DNA from: Branchiostoma floridae
Lineage: Eukaryota; Chordata; Leptocardii; Amphioxiformes; Branchiostomatidae
Length of the DNA: 64,000 nucleotides
Assembly: GCF_000003815.2 (NCBI RefSeq)
Contig: NC_049988.1
Location: 16,984,088-17,048,087, forward strand
Direction of reading: 5' to 3'
Shown one piece after another: positions 1 to 13,600 of the stretch. The translations under genes were made by a program, and so were the position numbers. Position 1 is the first letter of the stretch. Each line of letters starts with the position of its first letter. A model generated the notes under the pieces. The model made no database searches. It had not been told where the DNA came from and was given only the letters and a program-made list of their open reading frames with translations.

Positions 1-375
1 TTCTTACTTGGACTTGGTCAAAACAAGGTGTACGCATTACATACAGGCCATTTGGACGTCACACCAGTCCTATTTGTCGTGGGAGGACATTCAATACGAA
101 CCTTAACAAAGGACCAGAACAGTCAACATTGCTGTTTACAATGTAAGCAACGGTGCGTTAAGACAGACTTGATCGTCGCCTCCCCAACATTGTGCCTCAC
201 TAGTTCCTCTGACTACCTTAAAGTGACGATTAACAACAGGGGAAGAAATCAAAGCCAGCACTGTTTAGATGTCTGCGAGGGAGGCTAATAATTATAACGT
301 TAGCTATTATCGCTGGGTGTAACGTGCGATCACCTTCCACCTTTGAACTCCTGTCTTGATCTACCTGTCGACAAG

Positions 376-537
376 ACAATAAGACCGTACCAAGATGTTC
401 TAGGGGTGACGCCCTATACGACAGTTATATTCCTACAAAGCTCTTTTACATTTGAATTCAACACCGTCGCATACCTTGTAGTAGCGTTAACACTGGTTTT
501 CTCAGTAAAGAGGGTAGCTCGTAAGCGGAAAAAATAA
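376..537 (+). other. Conserved transmembrane-tail reading frame upstream of DED gene, copy 1
   Basis: An open frame ending at TAA 535-537 encodes a short polar stretch, a hydrophobic segment (VAYLVVALTLVFSV) and a basic tail (KRVARKRKK). The same frame recurs at 4330-4527 and 23545-23688 and, broken, near 50040-50170, each time just upstream of a DED start exon. It looks like the last coding exon of a single-pass membrane protein or a duplicated fragment of one. There is a possible AG acceptor just before it (ending near 375). No start codon or upstream exon could be assigned, so function is unknown. Confidence 0.35.
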
Positions 538-549
538 GTAAGTGGAGGC

Positions 550-558
550 TATATAAAA
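550..558 (+). promoter_or_regulatory. TATA-like motif
   Basis: TATATAAAA lies about 130 bp upstream of the first FADD-like ATG. It matches a TATA box, but the equivalent place in the other three duplicated flanks has no such motif, so it may be chance in AT-rich DNA. Confidence 0.3.
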
Positions 559-637
559 GAAATATATAATGATAGATATCAAAATGCCCCCCTACTGACT
601 GACTCCAGATAGACTGGCGCCCTTTGCAAGTACTGTT

Positions 638-647
638 GGGGATTTCC
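638..647 (+). promoter_or_regulatory. kappaB-like site upstream of FADD-like gene 1
   Basis: GGGGATTTCC fits the NF-kappaB consensus GGGRNWYYCC and ends 42 bp before the ATG at 689. Equivalent motifs stand 40 bp before the other three DED start codons. An alternative reading is that the pyrimidine stretch and following CAG form a splice acceptor for a coding exon with an upstream untranslated exon. Confidence 0.4.
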
Positions 648-688
648 GTTGGTTTCGGCAGGTGTGTAAGTGTCGTACAATTCTCAAA

Positions 689-2646
689 ATGGCGGGCAAT
701 CCTCGACAGGCTCTATTCCTGAAGATTTCTCGAAATCTAGTAGATGAAGAACTTACCGATCTCCGTAACTATGTCAGCGGTGCAGAGATCTTATCAGCGA
801 GATTCGTCCAGAAAGCGGACCCTCATCAAATCTTTACCCAACTTGAAAAAGAAGGGAAGCTGAAACCAGGAGATCTCTCACTTCTGGCAGACCTCTTGAG
901 AAAAATTGGAAGGAATGACTACGCTGAGCAGGCGGAGAAGGTTGCTGAGGATGAATGGAAAAAAGGTACGCAATTATTCAGTAACTACAAAGTCAAGACC
1001 AACAACGACCGATCGCGAGGTCAGCACAGCCTTCCTGTAGTAGTACCAAACACACCTTTGAGTAAGAGGTCTTACTATAAAGTAAGACCAGAATCTTTTG
1101 CAAAGTTCAAGGATCGATTCAGTAGAAACTATAAATTGATGTGATGCTAACTTTGGCCTTGTGCTTTCTCAGGAAAAAAGACCAGGAAAAGGCCGACAGC
1201 CAGCGGCAGTTCATCTACCGAGGAGGCACCTGCCAAGCGACGGAAACAATATCCTGGCACAAAGCAAGAAGCAGGGCCGTCCGGACGGAAGCCGAAAGGT
1301 GAGTTAAGATTGATTTTTGTCATATTGATTAAAATACTCAATCTTTGAATATATTTCCGAGCATACCTACATATTGTTATGATACATGATTTGCACAACA
1401 TCACTCCAACTTTACTTGGTCATTGTATATTTTTAGGGGGTGGGGGAGTGCTGATTCGCGAGCTTTGATATAGGCCACGCCAGGTTCTTGCCTTGCGCCC
1501 GTCAGAGGACATAGCCTTTATTTATTTATTTATATCGCAATTCGGCGCTTCCCGAAAAATAAATGCCAGCGCTCCTAGAGGTTTGCGAATCTAGATATTG
1601 CGTAATACGCAAAAGTATGGCTTAAAAGACAATAAAATACACAAAACCTAAGAAATTTTTTTTTTATCTGTTTTATAAATTACTCGTATTTGAGTATATT
1701 TCGATCCCAGCAGTGCCGCACCGGTGCCCCAAGTCCGGAGATACCTTGGTAATGTGAAAGGGGAAGAATACTATTTTTTTGCTTATGTGTGAACAGTTCG
1801 TGAAGTGTGTGGTTGGGTTTAGCCGACTACACTATTATCTAGTGACATTTTCTATGATTTGTTGTTGTTCCAGTTGACGTGTCGAAGTATTTCGGCAAAG
1901 TCATCCGCGAGGCCAGCGCCGATTGGGACGAATTGGCACGAGAGCTGAACTTCGACGAAAACGAGATAAAAGAAATAGAAGATGAGAGACGTGGCAACCG
2001 TAGGAGATGTAGGGAGATGCTGGAACGGTGGAGAAACAGAAAGAGCAAAGCTGCCACTCTTAAAGTTCTGAAGAAGGCGCTCAAGCAAATCGATCACAAA
2101 CTCACTGCCGACCGTTTGGAAGGTAATTCTAAATATAATATCTCTTCTATTGATTGCATTGGACCTGTTACGAGTCTAACGACTATGTCCTGAACGTATA
2201 TTATAATGATACTTGCTTAACAATTGTAATCACTTTAAAAGTGTTTAGAACGAAACAATTTCCTTGTCTATTAATTAAGTTAAATTTTTCTCTGTCTCAC
2301 TCATGGCTCACGTATGGTGATTTATACCATTGGTAGTTTTAAGAAAAGCCCCGGACTGTGTCCCAAATATCGTGATGTCCTTAGTGACCACAGTGTCATA
2401 GAGTCCTGCTCCCTCACCGGAAAAACATTTACTAAGACTCTCTTGCTCACTATGTCGCCTCTACCTTAATTCCTAGAACTTAGTGAGAGTGACTTACGAG
2501 TCTGATATTCTAGACATTAGTGTACAAGGAACATAATACAATCTATTACTGTAACAACACTTCTTCAAAAGATGTTTGGAAAATAGTTATTTCTTCTTTT
2601 CTCAGATTCCTCAGCCTCATCGGAGTCTTCAGAAGACTGCAACTAA
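689..2646 (+). CDS. FADD-like: FADD-like death adaptor (DED + death domain), gene 1
   Basis: Four exons: 689-965, 1173-1298, 1874-2122 and 2606-2646. All junctions are GT-AG in phase 1 and sum to 693 nt, 230 aa (human FADD is 208 aa). Exon 1 encodes a death effector domain at about residues 7-85, ending in the DED hallmark R-x-D (LRKIGRNDYAEQ). Exon 2 is a basic linker with two clusters (TRKR and AKRRKQ), like a bipartite nuclear signal. Exon 3 is a death domain (W-D-x-L-A-R-E-L then a conserved ERWRNRK helix). Exon 4 is a Ser/Glu-rich acidic tail ending EDCN. DED followed by DD is the architecture of FADD, which bridges death receptors to DED caspases in the cytosol. ATG 689 is chosen because all three DED paralogues start at the same MA(D/G)NPRQ. 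Exon 1 stays open past its donor to 1144, but the paralogues support splicing at 966. Confidence 0.85.
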
Positions 2647-3725
2647 AGCAGAGAACGGCCAGCAAGACACGAGATTCTACAGACGTTTCTGTACACACAA
2701 TTTCTATTGAAGTGATTTCTTGGAGATTGTACGTGTTGTAGTGTGTATTGTTGGATAGGGTAGTATGTGTGGTTTCTGCTCTTACAAATTTGCTTTTTTT
2801 AATTGAAGAACGTAATCGGAGGTCAACCATGTCTGATGGTTTGATTTGTGTTGTTTTTTCATTGTTTAAAGTAACAATTTAGTCAGGATCTTCGTTTTCG
2901 GGAGGAAGATAGGAAAGTAACAATATGATTTTTGCCAACTTCTGAGAAAGAATGAAGGGGTAAAAGATAATTTAATGTATTCATAATGAAGCAATTTCTT
3001 TGTTGTGTAAAATGAAGCAAGTCTCTGTCTGTAGACCGGTATCCATCACTATTAGTATTGTACTTACCTGGTCCGAACTTTCCAACCCCCTATTTCCGAA
3101 TAAGGCGACAAAAGAGACCCGGTAGTTACAATAGATAACTACGTTTAGACTACCAGACTCCAGAAACATAGTAGAAAGCGGCTAAATAGACAGATAGCAC
3201 GCCAGAGGAGTCAGCCAATTTCTACTAAAATTTATTTTTCCAGAGACCCGTGGAGCCTGGTAGTGGCAACACTGACTGCACTACTGCTATCGAATTCTGT
3301 ATCATAGTTTTGTGTTGATCTTTTTATTTTGTGAAGTTTTATTCGAATGTATTTGCCAAAATCTCGTACACTACAGTGTTTTCCTTCAAACCTTAGAACG
3401 AGTATTTCATTTTAGCATCGTTTGGCTTATACCACAGCGTGGTTGGTAAGAAAAAAACTCATGATACTGAAAGAGTATCGGTTCCATTGCTTAAGTGTAG
3501 GAATACATTATGCTTGCATTTTAGCAACTATCAATTGTGCGTTTTGTAAATTCTGCAAGGTAGGCATTTTTTGATAGCCTGTGGCCAAATGAATAAACAT
3601 TCGACAAGAATATCTATGTTTTGTTACAACATACTTTATATCCCGGAGAAATCTTCTATCCTGACATATCTTCATTTTGGGATCCGTGTTGGAATCCTGA
3701 GGAGAATAGACGTATTTATCAATTA
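2647..3725. other. Intergenic stretch and 3' flank of gene 1
   Basis: The first ~150 bp resemble the 3' flank of the second FADD-like gene (26400-26545), so they are probably 3' UTR. Beyond that I see no coding exon, RNA gene or clear repeat before the foldback element. Confidence 0.5.
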
Positions 3726-3895
3726 AGGGTTAATGACCCGCCTCGAGGTGTATAAGGTGTCATAACGCCTGGTCCTTTGCTATAACCACCGAATAAAACC
3801 GAATTTTTGAGGAGCCGGTTTTATGAGGTGGTTATAGCAAAGGACCAGGCGTTATGACACCATATATACCGAGGAACAGGTGGGTCATTAACCCT
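3726..3895. repeat. Foldback (hairpin) element
   Basis: Two arms of about 65-70 bp are near-perfect reverse complements. The outer ends are AGGGTTAATGACCC and GGGTCATTAACCCT, and the inner pair includes GGTCCTTTGCTATAACCACC and its complement. The spacer is about 30 bp. A related but broken family member lies at 34285-35220. No coding capacity; it behaves like a MITE. A short GT run follows at 3899-3917. Confidence 0.75.
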
Positions 3896-4329
3896 ATTAT
3901 GTGTGTGTGTGTGTGTGAATGTGTGCAAGTGAGTGTGTGCGCGCGCGGGTAAGTTGGTGTGAGCGTTCCTACTTGAACGTCCGGACTTTCTTTGGTCAAA
4001 GCAAGGTGTACGCATTTCATACGGACCATTTTCACTTCACAATAGTCCTGTTTTGTTGTGACCGGACCATGCGATACGAACCTTAACAAAGGACCAGAAC
4101 AGTCAACAAATGGCCTTGTTTACAATGAAAGCAACGGTGCGTTAAGACAGAATTGATCGTCGACTCCCCAACATTGTGCCTCACCAGTTCTTCTGGCTTA
4201 CTATGAAGTGACGATTGGACAACACTGGCGGAAATCAAAGCCAGCACTGTAAGATGTCTGCGAGGGAGGCTAATAACGTCACCTTCCAACTTTGAACTCT
4301 CTTGATCTACCTGTCTGACATGACCTTAA

Positions 4330-4527
4330 GTAACAATAAGACCGCATCAAGATATTCTTAGGGTGACGCCTCATAATGCACTTATATTTCTTTACGGCTC
4401 TAGTGCATCTGGGCACAGTATCGTATATCTTATTGTAGTGTTAATATTTTTCTTCGCAATAACGAGAGTAGCTCATAAGTGGAAAAGAATTGAGACAACA
4501 GAAGTAAAACCTTTGTTGAATCAATAA
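4330..4527 (+). other. Conserved transmembrane-tail reading frame, copy 2
   Basis: Same frame as at 376-537: a hydrophobic segment (IVYLIVVLIFFFAI) followed by TRVAHKWKR and an extended tail to TAA at 4525-4527. The frame is preserved despite many substitutions. The parent gene is not identified. Confidence 0.35.
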
Positions 4528-4576
4528 CCCCCTACTGACCGTCGGGACGCCAAATAGACTGGCCCTCCTGTAGGCT

Positions 4577-4586
4577 GGGGGTTTCC
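4577..4586 (+). promoter_or_regulatory. kappaB-like site upstream of giant gene 2
   Basis: GGGGGTTTCC also satisfies the GGGRNWYYCC consensus although it differs from copy 1, and ends exactly 40 bp before ATG 4626. Confidence 0.4.
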
Positions 4587-4625
4587 GCTCGTTTCGGCAG
4601 ACGTGTGACTCGTAAAATTCTCCAA

Positions 4626-7600
4626 ATGGCTGACAATCCTCGTCAGTTTCTGTACCTGAAGATTTCTGAAAGCCTGGTAGATCAAGAACTTAGAGATCTC
4701 CGGAACTATGTCTGGGGTGAAAGAATTTTTGCAGGGGGATTTGTCCACCGTGCCAACGCTTACGAAATCTTCGACCGACTTGAACAAGAAGGAAAGTTGA
4801 AAGCAGGAGATCTCTCTCTTCTGGCAAACATCTTGAGAAAAATTGGAAGGCATGACTTCGCTGAGCAGGCATTGAAGATCGCTGAAGATGAACGGAAGCT
4901 TGAAAGTAAGTAATGATTCAATAATTATAAGTATTGGCCATGATTGTGCCTTAAAATACTTGAATTTAAGTAGATCTACTTGTGGAGCTCTAAGTGGGAC
5001 GTTCAGCGCCGGATTTGTAGATGATAACCAAACGTGCTTACGACACAAGACAGGCATGATTCAATAGCAATCTTAAATTTCCGTTAGTGACCTACAACAT
5101 GAGTAAAAGTGTGAAGAACCGTTGCATAATAGCCCTCATTACGGTTGGACGGGCAAAATTTAACGTACGCCGCCATTTTTACTTGTAAACCAGTGACGAT
5201 TTACGTCACAGCCGTTGAGACGGACCAAAGTTAATTGAAAATTCTTGACAATATACGTCCGTTTCTTATGAATTTTTGTATGTTAATGCAGATTTTTGTT
5301 TTGGACAATTGCTAACAAGACAGAAATGAACAACAGAGTATGTATAAAGTACATAGCGGAAGTTAATTGTGCCTCCCAAACACGTTCACGCCCCACGTCT
5401 ACACTTCCGCGTTGTTTCGATAGCGATATTACGTTTTTAGCAGGACAAGAGAGAAAATAAAAATACACAGAAGAAAACGAGATCTATAGCGAACGTTCGC
5501 GTGGAAGTGGGGCGTGGTTATAAACGTTTTGTATGAAATACATTGACCTTGTGCTGTGGTTTAACATGTACTTTATATTTCACGAAAGCGTTGGATTTGA
5601 TTTCAACAGTTACACAATCACACCTCATCGTGCACCGTCACTGTGTCTGACGTTTATGTATCACATCACCATACTATTATGCAGTTAATTAAGCCATCAT
5701 TTTAACAATTAACGTGCCTAATCTCAGTGAATTTATTTGTTTTCATATGGTTTGAAGTATACTGAGATAACGTAGTAACTTGTTTTCTTCATCTTGACGT
5801 TTATGCATCTTGTTTCTGTAGATTCCTTTGAGAAATTGAAGCACCTGCTAACAGAGGTGAGAGTAGAAGACCACTCCCGTCCTGACACCTACAACAGACT
5901 GGCCAGGCACGTGGCTGAGTCAGGGCTGACCTTCCGGGATGAGGTGCCGGGGGATGGGAACTGCATGTTTCACGCCGTGGCCGATCAGCTCTTCCGTACG
6001 GAGGGGAGACGGATTAGTCACGGGGTTCTGCGTCAGCGAGTAGTTGACTACTTGAGGCAGAATCCGCATAATGTAAGTAATAGTTATCTAAATATGAGCC
6101 AAACAAATTACGTAATACAAATGGCATAGATAGGGCAATTTGAAACTGTTTTGTGTTGATATGCAACATGACATTCATTGGCATAAATGTTGTCTCAAGC
6201 CAATCTCAGCAAATTTGTACAAGAGTCCTAGGAGAACTAGGATCAACTAGCGTAAATTATAGCCAGACTGGTTCGTAGGATACAAAATCTGCAAATAGAA
6301 TTAGTGACTTAGGTTTCAAAACTGTATTTCAGGGCAACGGTGACCACCTGGGAGCCTTTGTTTCCGGCAATCAAACTTGGGAAGGTTACCTGAGCACCAT
6401 GTCACGTGAGGGGACGTGGGGAGACCACATCGTCCTACAGGCCATGGCGGACATGTTTGGTCATGACGTCAGCATCGTGTCCAGTGTAGAGGCGGAGAAC
6501 TACGTCACCATTCTGACACCAAGTACCGGGACTGTGGGCAGGAGAGAACCTCCTCTGCTACTGGGGCATTATGCTGAGAACCACTATGCAAGTCTGGATG
6601 GTAAGTCATGTTAGTAACTTTATTACCATTAACTTGGAAGAATGTATTATGATGAGAAGATTTTTCTTTCTTTTAACTCACGATGATCAAGTGTTGGCAA
6701 TTTGTCTTGTGAAATTCCGGATCCCAACAGGTTTATAATAATAAATCTGGCAATAAGGTATTTTGTAAACTACGAATAATCATTGTACATGGGGATTAGT
6801 ATCAAGCCAAGCAATCAACCAAAACATTGTTTCATCAGTCCGAGGCTGGAATTACCACCACAAGAAATGGTTTACAGGATAATACTTAAGTTTTTATACT
6901 TATAAGTACAGGTAAGACAATAAATGTTTCTCCAGCATGCACTTTGTACATTCATTCTGCAGTTCCGACCAGGCAGATGATCAGGCAAGAAGTCGAGAAC
7001 ATAATCTACGGTTGGTCATATCTTTTGCTGTGTCTTTTCTTATTTGTGGTAGATGATTGGTTCTGTGCTAACTCTAAACTGGGCCTAACTGTTGTATGAC
7101 CGCATTCTACGGCATTCCAACATTATTCGAAACATTCTTATCTCATTCGATGAAGAACCGAAACGGCAAGCCACTTCGAATCCTGCCAGAATGTAGTCAA
7201 AAGAATATCTGGAATGCAGTGATAATTTCTAGAATACACTACGAATTCCCAGGAATAGAAAAGAATTTTCATTTTGACGTCATTTTGGCTCATTCCTTCT
7301 CATGTGAAGGGGATGTAAGGTTCATTTGGAATTCCCACCCGAATGGTCACGAATGTGCCACGAATTTTGCAAATACTTCATTCCGGCTGGTTCTGCTTGA
7401 TTCCTGCTAATTTGGTTTCAGTGTGAAGGCCCTATTAAGTATTATCAAGTTCTTACAGCTTATTTGCATTCTGTATAAAACACAGGGAATCCACTTCGCG
7501 AGGAGACAGACGACTTGGAGGCTAGTGAGGACACGGGGTCCTCCTCTGACGACGACGATGGAAAACTCACCGTGAAAGTACAACCCTGCCCCGATGCCTT

Positions 7601-10600
7601 TCGGACGCAAACGATAAAGGAGGTAATCTTGTATATATATATATATACACCCATGGTTAAATACAGGTCACAAGAAAAGAATAGTTGATAGATACATGAA
7701 ACAAAAACGATGCCAACCTTTGACAAGAATTAAATTATTCTACATGTTAGATTGACGCAGAAGTTTGCAAAGAGATAATTTGCGGTGTCTAGCTATGTAG
7801 CTATATAGTTTTTCATTCAAAAAAATGTGTGTTCTGTGCCTCTTGTTCAGAAAAGTCCGTACAGGATGTGCAGTCTTCCACGGGGATACGCCTTGATTCT
7901 GAATAATACGAAGTTCAACAAATTACCCAATCGACGAGGTGGTGATGTTGACCTGTACAACATGAAAGCTTTGCTCGAGGGTCTGTCATTTGAAACCTAC
8001 ACGTTGCAGGACATGAAAGCACAGGTGAGTGCCGAGCAGCTTTGTGACTTGACTTATTCGCATCTCTTACAAATCAGGATCCAACTGATCATATATAAAC
8101 AAATGTATAGTACCATATATCATTCATCATTCTTTCCAGACGATAAGTGACGAAATCCGAGCATTTTCTAAACGAGAGAAGCATGGGGAAATGGACTGTT
8201 GTGTCGTGGTGCTCATGTCAAACGGAACAAAAGATGGCATCTTTGGGACGGACGAAGAACTCGTGCTGTTGGACGACGTCTTCACCATGTTTGACGACGA
8301 GAACTGCCCTAATCTGAAAGGGAAGCCAAAGCTGTTCTTCATACAAGCTTCTGGTGGAGGTAGGTTGCTTTGTGTTTGTAATGCGTCAAGCTGAAGTGCG
8401 GCTTGTCTCCGTCATTGTTACCTGAAAATGAGATTAATTGATGACCACAGGTATATCTAATGTTGTAAGATCGGTTTCAAAACAAGTTCAATATATGTAT
8501 GGCAATGTTTCATGCCATGGATATTTGTTAACAATTGCAACCATCCTTTGAAGCTATCAAATCAAGTATTAAACATTCACAATCATAAATAATGTGATCC
8601 TGAAGGATATAATATTTCTATCACAGGAATGTTGGACAAAGGTGTAGCTGTACCTGAAGATGAAGATGACAGCTCAAGGACGGCAATGCTCCCAACCAGG
8701 CCCGACATGGTCTGTTGCTATGCAATGCACTTAGGTACGCAAAACACGCGCGCACACAGCGAGCCAGTTGTAATGTTGATGTTAGTGGTATTTAACTTTC
8801 ACATGTCGCTTAAAGGTCCCTAAGACGTTTATACCTAGCATGAACGTTTTGTGGCAGATGAACAAAAAACAATTGCAAGACTAGTTTATGTTCCCTTCTG
8901 ATCATTGGCTTACATACCATTGTATTCTTTCTTTACGTAAGGTTATATACGTCTAACGACAAGTTCTCTGTTGTTGATTTCTTGCAGTTTCTCATATCCA
9001 TCTAAGTTGTCGACGTCTGTACCTTTTCAGCTTATCACATCATTTCTGAGTAATAACAACTCATTCTTTGCTTTGTTCCATTTCCACAGGGCACGTGTCC
9101 TTTAGGAACACAATGAGTGGCACTTGGTTCATTCAGACCATAACCAAAGTCTTCATGGAGCACGCCAAGGACAACAGCCTACTCGAGATGATGACAAAGG
9201 CGAGAATGCACTTTTTTCTGAACAGTATCTATTGCTAGCCTTGATATTTGTGTCTGGATAAACTATCATGGTCACTGAGAAGCATATCTTCATAATGAGG
9301 TATTGTACTTTAGCTTCCTTAGCGCAAGATCGGCCTTTAGAAATAATTACTCCATACAGAAAGAACATTCCTTAAATTAGCCACCGGTGGATACGTACGT
9401 TTTTTTAACTGACGATCGAATGGACAATGTTATAGATGCTTTAATTTATTGAATTAGTAGAAGAGCTGTTTTGTACTTATTTCATTGTAAACTCTGATGT
9501 GGCATAAACAAAGGTTCTTATAATCGAAGAATTCCGACTTCCAACATATACAGGTGATCGACGACGTTTCCAAACGAACGGCTCGGTCACCATTCAAGTC
9601 TACCATCTCTGGGGGCAAGCAAGTGCCCGATGTTGTCTCCACTTTACTCAAGCCGCTTTACTTCTTTCCTGGTATGACCTTTTCCGTGTTAACATCATCA
9701 GAAAAAAACACGTTTGTTTGGCCATGGGTTCTTAAGCTTAGATTTGGCATGGAGGTATCTATTTGAGTTAAAATACCACGTGGAGTAATCACGCATCTTT
9801 TGGTGTCAAACTGTCAACCGTGTACATGTTGTCCCTAATATCAGCATTTGCTTATGAGTTGTGATAATATTTTATCATATATTCTCAAACCAGTTTTTGT
9901 TATATTGAAAACTGATGGTAATCTGTTCCTTTGGTGCACCATTTAAGACATATTTGTCTATGCTGGGAAAGAGTCTGACTTCAAGCAGACTTCTGGGTGC
10001 AGTTAAACTCCCTACGTTGAAAATCGCGGATAAGCACTCCCCTCGAAAATAGACACAACTGCTCCAGATTTCCGCGAAAGAAATGCAGAATGACCCAAAT
10101 AACTTTAACCAGATTGTTACATAATCCAATGAGGTTTCAATCAGATTAGATCCTCTTGATAATGAAGACAATACTATTTGAAATTTTTAGTCTGAAAAAA
10201 TATCAATCCGGTTTGAATTCCAACTGTCAAAGTATCTACGTTAATTGTATCTACATGTCAAACTTGAAAATGTCTTCATCACAGCTGGATTAGCTTTGGT
10301 AGCTGTGTGTCTAGAAAAATGACTTATGATTGTGGTGCCTACTTGTAGTCTAAGAAATAACTATGGACTAGAGATATAATTGTACATATAATTGCCAGCC
10401 AATCTCTCACATTAACTGTCTAGCAAGTGTTGTTATTACTTTGTATTTTGTTATTTTGCTAGGTATCTTTCAAGCGAACGTCTTTATATACTTAATTTCT
10501 CATCTGTTGTCTCTAGATTTCAAATATAACTCGAACTTATCTTGTACTTTGCAAACTGTTTCAGACAGGTCTACACTGATATGAACTTCACGGGTGCCAG

Positions 10601-13600
10601 TAGCATACTGAAGTTGATGTTTACGTTATCCTATTTATACTCTAGGTGCAATAAAATCATAAACAGAGAAGTGAAGTTTATACGGATGATTTTTTATCAT
10701 CATGACAGCCTTGATCACATTTCCTTTTTCTAAATCATTTTCCGCACAGATTCTGGATCAGTACCAGTTGAAGTAGAGTTGGGAGGGCCTGAAATGAGAG
10801 CTCTGTACGATCGTGCCTGTGAGGAAGGACACACGGAGGTCTACAGCACCCGATTTGTACTTATCGGCAAGTTTGGCAATGGCAAAACTAACCTGTGTAA
10901 CAGCCTACTTGGGGACGACTTTGAACCCGAGTGGAAAAAAACCGACAGCATTGCGATCCACCCATGTGTCAAGACTGAGGGACAGCAGTGGAAGGAACAA
11001 GAAGGTATATTGAAAAATTGCAGTTACTTATGATTTCAATAGGCTAGCGTTCAAGGAGAGTGATTATACATTACAGTTATTATATTTCAATTCATACAAG
11101 TTGTGCCCTTTGATTATAGATACTCCTCATTGTTATGCAACAATACCTAAGTATGCCCTACCTATCATTTTCAGGCCAACAGGATCAGTTCCCCTACGCG
11201 GCTGCAGAATGGATGAAAAAGATGGAAGATGACCAACAAAAAAGCTCCAAATCACCTGCTGAGTACAGCCAAGCCCAAAATGAATCTTTTGGTAACACGC
11301 AAAGTGGTGAGTAATGATGACTGACCATTTAGATCGTTTTGTCCATGCTAGAGCGTTGCTTAATAATCGTTAATGTACAGTAAATGGGAGGTTACAGTTA
11401 TTAATCTTCTCTTGCAGCAATGACCAATCTTGCGGAAGCGCCAGAACCACAACCATCCGAACTGACGAAACCAATCATAGCAGCTGGTGAGGTACAGTTT
11501 GTTGAGACGCCTCCGGAAAACAATGAGGTTCGCACGCAGAAACTTATCTTAAGACAGAAGAGATCTTCCCCCGAAATGAAGACCATTCCAGTCTCCTCGG
11601 TACGAGAGANNNNNNNNNNNNNNNNNNNNNNNNNNNNNNNNNNNNNNNNNNNNNNNNNNNNNNNNNNNNNNNNNNNNNNNNNNNNNNNNNNNNNNNNNNN
11701 NNNNNNNNNNNNNNNNNNNNNNNNNNNNNNNNNNNNNNNNNNNNNNNNNNNNNNNNNNNNNNNNNNNNNNNNNNNNNNNNNNNNNNNNGTATGTGGAAAT
11801 CTACAATTAAGGTACAATAATTAACTCACTTCGATGTTGATAATAAAAATGGCTTACACATTATTACAGCGNNNNNNNNNNNNNNNNNNNNNNNNNNNNN
11901 NNNNNNNNNNNNNNNNNNNNNNNNNNNNNNNNNNNNNNNNNNNNNNNNNNNNNNNNNNNNNNNNNNNNNNNGGTCATGATGTGTAGCAATTTAAAGGCCA
12001 TCGATTTTCATAATGTTGCTCATTGACTCTTTGATGGCAAAGTTAGGGGCTTTTATGTGACTCACAGCCTATGATTGGTCATGTAAGTCCTTCATTCAAG
12101 GAAATACAAATAAATGTAGTTCATATTTTACCTTTCTCTTTTGGCATTATAAACTCATGTGTCCAATGCAGACTACATCGACTATCATCTGGAGTCCATT
12201 CGGATGTATACAAGATCAGCAAAGGAAACCGAACCACAAAATGTACTGTTTATCTTCACACACAAGGACCAAGTCACTGAGGTATTTTCATGCCCGTCAA
12301 ACCCCCGTAGAAATCATTGACCTCTTTTATCTTTGTTATAACAGAAGCGTCCATAAAATGTGCTTGAATGTAAGGTATCAAATATTCATTCGTTCATTAA
12401 ATGACTTTTATAACACTACACTTCTATAGTAATCTACTGTTTCAGCAGGGTCATATATTCTAATGCTTATCATTAGCGTTACTCAAAATATCCGAATGCA
12501 TCATCGTTTTGCTGAAAGGTTTTATTATTCAGGGAACCGTACTAGCATATCGTCATTGGTATTGTAACATTCTTTTCTGCCCGCTTACCTTTTGTTGTAT
12601 TCGAAACCGTTCTTGCACTTTTTCAGGAGACAAAGAAAACGTTCCACGTCGAAACAAGAAAGCATCTTAAAGGTAAGGAAATCAACAAGCACGTCATTGG
12701 TCGGTACTTTTCGGTGGACAACACCAAACGGAATCCAGAGGATCCAGAAATGGCAGAGTTGAGAAATGCTATTTTGGACCTGGCCAAAAAACAGAGCTAC
12801 ATGGGAGAGAGGATCCCCATCAAGTGGCTGGAGCTGAAATCAAAGTTACAGGACATGCACAAGGAAGGCAAAAGGTACTGCAGCCTGCAACAAGTGATGG
12901 AAGCTATTGGCAGTCCTCCTGCAGGAACCACACAAGAAGAGAACACCATCAGCATCCTGACCTTCTGGCACCTCTGTGGAGACATAATCTACTTCCCGGA
13001 GATTGAGAACCTCCGCAACTTTGTGATCCTGGAACCACAGTGGTTTGTGGATGTCTGCAAAACCATCATCACAATCCCACAGTACCAGGATCAGGGTCCC
13101 GGAGATAGAGACGACTGGGACTGGCTGAGAGAAACCGGAGAGTTAAGAGATCGTTTGATTGAACAAGTATGGGGAAACAGGAAATATCTGATCGACCACA
13201 AGCAAGAGCTGCTGGGCATGATGGAGAAGTTTGATCTGGTTCTCCGGTGCCATGGGAATGAGGAGAGTGGTTCCAAGTCTGTTGTTGAAGAGGCGACATA
13301 CTTTGTTCCTGCTTTGCTCACAACAGTGACTGATGCCAAGAGGCTCTACCCAAGCAATACAACATGCAGCAAGCCGATCTTCATCGTATTTGACGGCAAA
13401 TTCTGTCCAGTTGGACTGTACCATCGGTTGGTCGTCAACAGCACGCGTAGGCACGACAGGAAAAAGCCACTGGCATTTGCTTCATGTGCAAGGTTCATCA
13501 CAAGTAACCCACAGCAGACCTTCATAGTCACCAAAGAGACATTCTATCTGAAGATTGAGTTGGTGTCCTCAGTCCAGGATGACGCAAGCCGCTTCAGCCA

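Larger units (their letters stand above)
3965..4625 (+). repeat. Duplicated 5' flank of DED genes, copy 2
   Basis: This block repeats, with divergence, the sequence at 1-688, 22975-23819 and 49640-50315. It includes a shared far segment (GGTCAAAGCAAGGTGTACGC), the transmembrane-tail frame and the last ~70 bp before the ATG. It shows that the DED start exon was duplicated with its upstream region. Confidence 0.65.

Noticed and set aside
662-1144. A single-exon 160-residue DED protein
   Set aside because: The frame beyond 965 is intron: a GT donor at 966 is at the same place as in the paralogues and joins the linker and death domain exons in phase.
7096-7410. 104-residue open frame between OTU and the linker exon
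   Set aside because: Located in an intron, no domain, absent from paralogous introns; possibly part of a repeat.
8140-8359. Catalytic losses in caspase A1 as sequencing error
   Set aside because: Both the His and Cys motifs are changed and copy C independently lacks both, with different replacement codons at the Cys.
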